From NCBI GenBank assembly GCA_023078685.1, contig JALGAS010000008.1:1-64000 (forward strand): a stretch of DNA of 64,000 nucleotides, in the 5' to 3' direction. The notes under the pieces were generated by a model. That model made no database searches. It was not told where the DNA came from and was given only the letters and a program-made list of their open reading frames with translations. The DNA is from Neopestalotiopsis rosae (Eukaryota; Ascomycota; Sordariomycetes; Amphisphaeriales; Sporocadaceae). Of the stretch, positions 57,253-64,000 are shown piece after piece; within the stretch, counting starts at the first letter, position 1; every line of letters begins with the position of its first letter. The position numbers and the translations under genes were made by a program.

Positions 57253-58545
57253 TCACTCGCCATCGCCAACGCCGAATACTTCCATGTGTATCCGAGAGGG
57301 GTCTACACCATTCGAAGCAAGATACTTCTGAATGTTGTTCATGAAAAGCAAAGGTCCACATGTGTAGTACTCTGCATCATCGTTGTCCAAGAACAGACGG
57401 TCCCGACCTACTTTACCAAGGTCCACATGCCCTTCAAAGTACTCGGGGTGCTCAGCGTGTCCTGGAACAGATATCGTTGTAAATATTGAGGTTTTGACAT
57501 TGTTGTGTTTGGCGCAAATCTCCTGGACATGTTTCCCGAAAGGTTGTAATGCAGCGCTATGGGAGCCCTGGATCCAGGCGATGGGTCTCCTCGATCCGGT
57601 AGACACGGCACTATTGAGAATGGACATCATTGGGGTGACACCCACGCCGGCTGAGATCAGTACAATTGGCGCTGTCTCAGATGATCCCATGCTGACGAAG
57701 AAGTCCCCGGTAGGGTGGGTGAGCTCTACATTGTCTCCTTCTTTGTACTTGTCGTGAAGTGCATTCGAGATCCATCCTGGTAGGGTTGTCGCTTTGCCGG
57801 AGTCCTTCTTGACACTGATACGGTAGTACCCGCTTTGAGGTGCGTCAGAAAGAGAATATTGCCGAGGTTGCATATATCCAAACTCTGGGACAAACAGTCG
57901 GAGGCTGATGTATTGGCCCGGCTGGAAAGGAGGCAGCGCTTTACCATCCTCGGGAATCAGGTAGAAACTGGTGATCTGGGCCGTCTCTTCCACCTTCCTT
58001 TGGATCTTGAAGGTTCGCCAGCCATCCCAATTGTCATGAGCTGCATAAATGTCCTTCTCTCGGTTGATGAATACGTCTGCCAGTGCCCCGTACGCCGCCG
58101 TCCATGCCTCTGCCACCTCGGCAGTGACAGCGTCACCGAGGACTGTTGCCACTGCCTCAATGAGGTATTTTCCGACTATTTCATACTGCTCGGGCTGTAC
58201 GACCAGGCTGACGTGCTTGTGAGCGATGCGTTCGACGACGGCTCGCAGACGGCCAAGATCATCAACATGGCTGGCGTACGCAAAGACTGCGCCGGCCAAT
58301 GCTCGAGGCTGAGCACCTGTGGTTTGCCCAGTTTGATTGAAGATGTTATGGAGCTCAGGGTAGGCCCCAATCATGTTCTTGTAAAACAGAGTGGTGATCT
58401 CTTCGCCTTTCGCCTTCAGAATGGGTGCAGTAGACTTTACGATAGCCAGCTGCGACGCAGTCAATGGCGCTGGCACGGGCGTTGTCGCTGGTGGGGCAGT
58501 CCGTTCAACGGCGGTCGCGGCTGATGGTTTTGATGCTTCGAACAT
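57253..58545 (-). CDS. Flavohemoglobin (nitric oxide dioxygenase)
   Basis: A 430-aa single-exon gene from the Met at 58545. The frame is open 36 codons further up to 58653; that extension is not needed for the globin. After a Pro/Ala-rich lead of about 25 residues, the globin domain (about 28-165) has the heme-binding His in AHKHVSLVV and the PEQYEIVGKYL helix. The FAD domain follows with PRQYSLSDAP, and the NAD domain with SAGVGVTPMMSIL and YTCGPLLFM. The enzyme uses NAD(P)H and oxygen to turn nitric oxide into nitrate, in the cytosol (some fungi also have a mitochondrial form). It protects against nitrosative stress from hosts, soil microbes or the cell itself. Length is close to the usual 400. 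Confidence 0.95.
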   Translation of the reverse strand: MFEASKPSAATAVERTAPPATTPVPAPLTASQLAIVKSTAPILKAKGEEITTLFYKNMIGAYPELHNIFNQTGQTTGAQPRALAGAVFAYASHVDDLGRLRAVVERIAHKHVSLVVQPEQYEIVGKYLIEAVATVLGDAVTAEVAEAWTAAYGALADVFINREKDIYAAHDNWDGWRTFKIQRKVEETAQITSFYLIPEDGKALPPFQPGQYISLRLFVPEFGYMQPRQYSLSDAPQSGYYRISVKKDSGKATTLPGWISNALHDKYKEGDNVELTHPTGDFFVSMGSSETAPIVLISAGVGVTPMMSILNSAVSTGSRRPIAWIQGSHSAALQPFGKHVQEICAKHNNVKTSIFTTISVPGHAEHPEYFEGHVDLGKVGRDRLFLDNDDAEYYTCGPLLFMNNIQKYLASNGVDPSRIHMEVFGVGDGE

Positions 58546-59352
58546 TATAGCCAAGATGTCGGATGATATGCTGAAAATGGAAATGCCGAAAGTACAATGA
58601 GTAGCGGAGCAATTGTCTGAGTCTATGTCTATTGCGGTCAAACCATCATGCATCTCACGCAGATGTATGACTTCTGTTATATACTAGCCCGTGGCTCCGC
58701 GCTTGGTTCATGATCACGAGATGCCCGGAGAAAGCACTGCTGAAAATTGCATAAACATTGCGGAATTGAATGTGTGTCCAAACCGCAAAGGCCTCATGAC
58801 TGTCATTGCAGTTGCATGCTGACTGGAAATTTTGCGTTTTCTTATGGTTCGACAATTCCAAAGTAAGGCAATCGACCCATCGACACCCTGGTTATTTTCG
58901 TGCGGTTGCCATCTCCGCGGAAAAGTCGGGGGTGAGTCCGGTCAGCAATGCATGCCAAAGCTGTTATAAAAAATGAAAAGCTTTGTCAGTCCGGTGACGG
59001 CGGCCCCGAGTTGATTGGAAATGACATTGTTCTCATGGGTGATGGCCTCTGCCGGAAAGAAAAAGAGAGGAGAAAGAACTTGCATCTCTCGTTTCCGTTG
59101 GTCAAGTGATCAAAATGAAGGTCTCGCATGTCCGCGGTCTTTATGGAGTAGCGAAATACTGCATGTCAAGAATAGGCTATTACCAACGGACTCATTTCCG
59201 CCTTATCTGCTTCTTATCTTAGCCTTTGGAAATGGCCATCTGCAGTGAGCAGACCTCCAATCGACCGACTTTGGCAGTATCTGGGCAAGCTCTTGTCTTT
59301 TTCTTTCTTTAAAAGCATTTGGCATCATCTAGATCACCACATGGCTCCAGGA

Positions 59353-59375
59353 GGGGGGAAAAAAAAAAAAAAAAA
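59353..59375. repeat. G6-A17 homopolymer run
   Basis: Six G followed by seventeen A. A simple tract in an intergenic region; its length is prone to error. Confidence 0.85.
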
Positions 59376-59876
59376 GGGTGCCTGGCATTCAAAGATACAA
59401 CTCCTCGGGATGACCATCTCAGTTAATTGGTTTTCCTACAGAACCCCTGATCGCCAAATTCCATGTTTAAGTGAGACCATAAACTTTGAAGACTTTGCGC
59501 ATATTGCGCTTATTGGCGGTTTGGGGACGTGATGCGCTATTCGATACCGCAGAACATGGCCACTCACGTTTTAGCTCTGTTCTTAAAGCAGGTCTCCATG
59601 ATATTGCATTGGTACGGGGATTTCGTGCCATTTGAAAGAAACTCTTGGACACCTCGGTTGATTGGACTTGTTCTTCCTCAGTTGTCTGGGAATCCGTAAG
59701 TATCTTAGGTGGACAGCGACGCATGTCTTGGACACTTATTCGTTTGACACAACCATAACTACCCCGATTTGTAAGGCAAATAATAGTGCAAGACTGTCCT
59801 TCATGGGCAGATCGAGAATCTCCTCATTGTTTTCCAGGGCTAGCTTGTGGGGGAAATTTTTGTGGTGAAAGTAGAA

Positions 59877-59879
<3 letters not shown>

Positions 59880-59924
<45 letters not shown>

Positions 59925-59926
59925 AA
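59880..59926. repeat. C35-A12 homopolymer run
   Basis: About 35 consecutive C directly followed by 12 A. Long C runs are rare in fungal genomes and hard to sequence, so this may be partly artefact. See findings. Confidence 0.85.
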
Positions 59927-60426
59927 TAGATGAAGATTCCTTTTGCTTATCGAGGTCAGATTAATAAGTAAGTACCCATTCCACCAATTTCTGTATCGTC
60001 ACTTGTCTCTGTCTCTCTCGAACGTAATATGCATGCCACTATCGGTTCTGTGCAGCGATCCCGAGACTTGTGCAATACTCGTAACTTTGCGACATTTGAT
60101 ATGTGATACAGAGTACTATTGGTGCCCAGACTCAGATTAAGCAGTGTGCCGCTGCAATTTAGCTTTCCCTGCAAAAATACTTGGTGCCTTCATCACTTGC
60201 TGTCGAGAAGAGGCATATTGATGTCTTCCCACTCGGACAATTGAATAAGATCCGATGATCTAGACACTGAGTAATATTTCCGGGGGTGGGCACAGCCGCA
60301 GCTCGCCCAGAGCAAAGCATTTAATGGCTGGTGACTTGAAATGAATGCTACCATTATTGTTTTCCCTGCATTAGAAAAATCTGAGCGTGACAGCTGATTC
60401 TGAGCTTCATTCAACTGAAATGTGCC

Positions 60427-63222
60427 TCAGGACTGGTAATTCTCAAGACTTTCGTCTTTTGACAGCAGTGGGGCATTTCGATGATCAGTGAATGAGCGAG
60501 GAAGGCGATTCTCGCCTTCCTCAAAGGGATATCCAGCTTCTTTCCGAGCCAAATCGTTGACCCATGCCTCCTTCCCAGCCAACGTGGCCTTGGGGCTTCG
60601 CCTGCAGGTCTCGGTACACTTCATGGCGAGGTAGTACCACGCCAGCGCATTCCCGGGTGTACTGACCTCGTCACTGACGCCTGTGCGTGCAGCTTCACTC
60701 ATTTTCCTCCACAGAGTATCATCGGAAAATAATTGAAGTAGATGCTGTGCGACTGCGCTGTAGTCGCCAGGCGCAACCAGGAAACCGTTACACTTATCTT
60801 TCACCTTTCGATCCCACATGTCAGTGTCCTCTTTGAGGTCGTATCTGGGCTGCATTGAGACTGAAGTGACGCCTCTTTAAGAGCGGCAAAGGGTGTCTCC
60901 GAGCCTTGCTCTCCGACAATGCCAAGAAGAAACGCAAAGACATCGACTACTAACCTGCAATGGGATACCTCCGGCAAGGGTAGCAATGACTGGCCGTCCA
61001 GCGTGAAGTGCTTCGGACACCTTTACTTCAAAGCCTTCTCGAGTGGACAGCTGCAGGACTACGTGCGCTTTCGCTATTAGAGTATTCAGGAGTTGGTCGT
61101 TGGCGTCCAATCTCATGACACTAATGTCCTTTGAAAGGTCAGCATAGCGAGTCTCAATCTGATCAAGGGCTTGATCATATATCATATTGCCATCGGGGTC
61201 GTCGATGGACGAATTTCCTGCGCTAATAGGAATATTAATATGACACTCAAACGCTGCATGGTGTCATTTCAAACTTACATGACGAGTTGTGGGATCTCCT
61301 CAAGTCCCATTGTCTTTGCGTGTCTGCGAAATTCGGCATATGCATCGATCACAGTAGAGATACCCTTGGCAGGATCGAATCGTGCCACTTGGACAATGTA
61401 CCTTCCTGTAGTAGTTCTATTAGTACATAGCTTCTAGGCTCTTTACAAATCGAAGCAAGCCGAAAGAAACATAGATCTGTCAAATCTGTGTGACCTCATT
61501 ACTCACTGCTTGGGTAGTCAAGCTCAGTCCTGGTCATGACTTTCGATCAGTATCATGCTCGGCTTATCGACTAGCCACGACTTACATTCGTTGTGCTCTG
61601 CACTGGATATTATAATTGTTCCCATAATAACCACTGTCCCAATCGTTCATTGACTTATTCAGTCCATCCAACCTGCACTGATCAGTTATACTGCGCGAAT
61701 AATGCAAGAATGATTGGTGTACCAGTCGGTAGTAGCAGGCATATAGGCGACCTTTTCGCGAGGCACATTGTGTGGCACGAACTGTGGGATTGGATGGCTG
61801 ATGAACATATCTGCATGCTTGATATCGTTCCAGAGAAACTTCCACACATCCTCTTGAGGAGATCCAGCCTGGGCGATGAGATCACTTCGTATCTGGATAT
61901 GAGATCTGTACAGTACGGGTCGGTCGGGGGTCATCTCCTTTATGAGCGGTATAAGACCAGGCATTTGCGGGTCGTCAATCTTGGGGTATCGTTAGACACT
62001 AATCCACGTACAATAAACAGTGTTCTAAACAGGTTTGTGGAATCGGAAAACTCACCACAATGACATCCGCTCCGCCTTCGGCAGTCGGTCGCAGTGGTCC
62101 ACCTTCGGCAAGCCAGTATCGCCTGGCATTGGCTGTTATCCACCCTCGAATGGCGTCCTTTTCGTCATCGGATAACCATTGATCGGGCTTGGCAACTCCC
62201 TGGAGAATATTGTGCATATTCTTGGTACTGCGAAAGACGCCAGGCCGAGGCTTGGGAACTTTGCATCATGAGTGAGCTTATGATACGAGTCTGCTGATGT
62301 AAGGTTCTTTATACTCACCGTACCAGGTCAGGTCGACATCAAGAAGTTTTGAGAATCGTACAAGTGCATGTCGCATCAGCGCCACACCTCCGCCCTGAGG
62401 TGTAGCACTGAAAAATGCGATCTTAGTTCCCATCTCCTTGAGCTTGCTGGCAAATTGCGTCATAGCATTCCAAGTCTCTTTTGTCACTGTGTTCTGGTGA
62501 TCGGCGGCTGTGTTTAGTTGGACCCGAAAGGCAGAGTCAACTTGAACAGCACCCCGCCATCCAACCTGGAGCAAAGGCACGAACGAAGGCCCAAAACACC
62601 TAAGAAACGTCAGCCGGGAGCCTGAGCAAGAGGTAATGAAAATGACAACATTACGCATTTGCGAGCCATAGAATCAGCCTGCTCATCGACTTGTTTAGCT
62701 TCCCAAAAAGATGGCCTTTCAGTGCTATCATAGTGGTGTAATACGATTGGAATCACATCGACTTGAAGCCAAAGACGCGAACAGAGTTTCGGGCTGAGTT
62801 GAGTCACGATCGCAGATACACCTGCGCCAATCATCTTGACATAGTGCTCACGCTCGTATCGTTGCACTGCATCGATTACATAGTCTGCTATGACATCACG
62901 CGTAGCTGTATGTTTTGGGTCCAGTTGTAGATGCTCGACGGTGAAGTCCAAGAGATAAGTGGTATCGTGCGCAGCCAGCGAAACGGCTACCTTGTTATCG
63001 TCAAGCGCCACTGCTGCTATACCCATGAAAAGACACTGGACACATTATTATGTTTGCATCCTGGCGTGCAGACCACCAACGTACCTTGAGAGATGGACCA
63101 AGGTTACCATCTTGCTCAGCAGCATTGCTCATGCGACGTTTGTGGTGCTTTGACGCCCCGAAATGGAATTTATGGGACTCGTGTACTTCGTGAGATACAG
63201 CCATCATGGTTGCAGCAGCCAT
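60427..63222 (-). CDS. Trehalose phosphorylase (CCG-9-type trehalose synthase)
   Basis: Ten exons: complement(60427..60804, 60955..61222, 61279..61405, 61507..61529, 61586..61672, 61723..61979, 62056..62258, 62319..62599, 62650..63035, 63085..63222), 715 aa. Exon 7 in gene order is only 23 nt. The join between the second and third coding exons is uncertain: in-frame joining needs a weak GT donor near 62649. The first half has VIVVIDDPQMPGLIPLIKE and RPVLYRSHIQIRSDLIAQ; the second is a GT4 glycosyltransferase domain with YIVQVARFDPAKGIST and the EX7E motif in EGFEVKVSEALHAGRPV. Fungal enzymes of this kind reversibly split trehalose with phosphate into glucose and glucose 1-phosphate, keeping the alpha configuration. 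Neurospora ccg-9 is clock-controlled and needed for normal conidiation. Cytosolic. Confidence 0.9.
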
Positions 63223-64000
63223 TTTGGTGCTTTATTTGGTTAGCAACTGATGTTCAGTGAAGTTGTGTTCTTGGGCCCACTGACTGATGATTCTTTGAGT
63301 TGGGTAGAAGCTCGGTTTCGAATTCGTTCGATTCTTGCAAGTATAGGCCTGTCCTCAACAGAGATCCTTGGATTTTAACATTCACATATAATCTGGGAAA
63401 GTCGTCGCAATTGAATGTTTAGGGAAAATGAGTAGACTTGGAATTTTCTCTCATTGAGTTGACCCGGGCCCAAATAGCATTCCGATGCCATGCTCGACCT
63501 AGTTTCGATAAGGTTTTACCAGGAAAAGCTTAAGTCGCACAATCTATATACGAGAATATGCTTCAATATGGATGCGTACCCCTCAATGATATCATTGCCA
63601 TGACGCAGGTCAGAGGACTATGTGATTCCACTTTGAAGTGTAAAGCCATAAGAGCATTTTGGGCCGTGTACAAGTCTGGCTGTGTTCGAGCTTGGCCATG
63701 GTCAACGTATGCAGGCGCTCCGAGCTCCTAGCCCTCGTCAGTATTAGCATGAATTGCGCTGACAAGCTCCGTGTCAAGACACCGCAGTAAGATCCTCCAG
63801 AGTATTCATCGTCCGGCCGGTAGGCAGTGTAAGCTCACACGCTTCTGTCTGAACTTGGTACTGATGCTCCGTCTCTGCTTCCAGATTTTATTCGCTGCTG
63901 ATGGGTCATGATCGGTAATACGGGCCCAGAGTCATCACTTTCCTCGGGGCTAGGTTGGTAATATTCTTTTCGAATTCCATCCAACGACGAAATGTCTCGC
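63223..64000. other. Upstream region of trehalose phosphorylase gene, window edge
   Basis: About 0.8 kb with no supported gene on either strand. It includes the phosphorylase promoter next to 63222. A further gene may start beyond the window edge. Confidence 0.4.

Larger units (their letters stand above)
58546..60426. other. Gene-poor spacer with homopolymer runs
   Basis: About 1.9 kb. It has a G6-A17 run (59353-59375) and a C35-A12 run (59880-59926). None of the open frames (up to 95 codons) is recognisable. The half near 58546 is the promoter of the flavohemoglobin gene, the half near 60426 the 3' region of the trehalose phosphorylase gene. Confidence 0.4.

Noticed and set aside
57835..58524. 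A 229-codon plus frame opposite the flavohemoglobin
   Set aside because: Antisense shadow of an unambiguous coding region; no family features of its own.

Overview
This is the end of a chromosome from a filamentous ascomycete fungus (Pezizomycotina; the gene set fits a Sordariomycete, perhaps Hypocreales, but I cannot fix the genus). The window opens with about 20 copies of TAACCC, the C-rich strand of a TTAGGG telomere. The genes have short introns of about 48-70 nt (one of 150) with GTAAGT-like donors. Families typical of moulds are present: Zn2Cys6 regulators, a highly reducing polyketide synthase, a UapA-like purine permease, a tannase/feruloyl esterase, a fungal trehalose phosphorylase and a flavohemoglobin. 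I worked out exon joins by hand from reading frame, splice signals and family conservation; they are given in each entry.

Region 1 (1-12,700): telomere, AT-rich subtelomere, then a five-gene cluster for an acidic plant or microbial polysaccharide. It holds a secreted lyase of the PcRGLX/YetA family, a DUF2264 (probable glucuronidase-like) protein, an anion-type MFS permease, a GH88 unsaturated glucuronyl hydrolase and a Zn2Cys6 regulator. The lyase would leave unsaturated uronic acid ends, which are the GH88 substrate. Only the lyase has a signal peptide, so I infer cleavage outside, uptake, then hydrolysis inside.

Region 2 (12,700-26,300): accessory genes. These are an unrecognised 431-aa coiled-coil protein, a divergent pair of an amidohydrolase and a nucleobase-ascorbate (NAT) permease with GATA sites between them, a lysozyme/lytic-transglycosylase-like protein, a feruloyl esterase/tannase and an F-box protein.

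Region 3 (27,200-36,400): an HPP membrane protein, a CLN3/battenin homologue, an APP1-type phosphatidate phosphatase, a glutathione transferase and a second anion-type MFS permease.

Region 4 (37,400-44,000): conserved housekeeping genes: the TFIP11/Ntr1 G-patch splicing factor, GINS subunit Psf3 and mitochondrial Mn superoxide dismutase.

Region 5 (44,150-53,570): a 2,514-aa highly reducing polyketide synthase (KS-AT-DH-decayed MT-no recognisable ER-KR-ACP) and a short AflR-like Zn2Cys6 regulator upstream of it. No tailoring enzyme is visible beside them.

Region 6 (53,600-64,000): a gene-poor stretch with a 336-bp tandem duplication, a flavohemoglobin (nitric oxide dioxygenase), homopolymer runs including about 35 C followed by 12 A, and a ten-exon trehalose phosphorylase. 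No tRNA, rRNA, CRISPR array or intact transposon was recognised.
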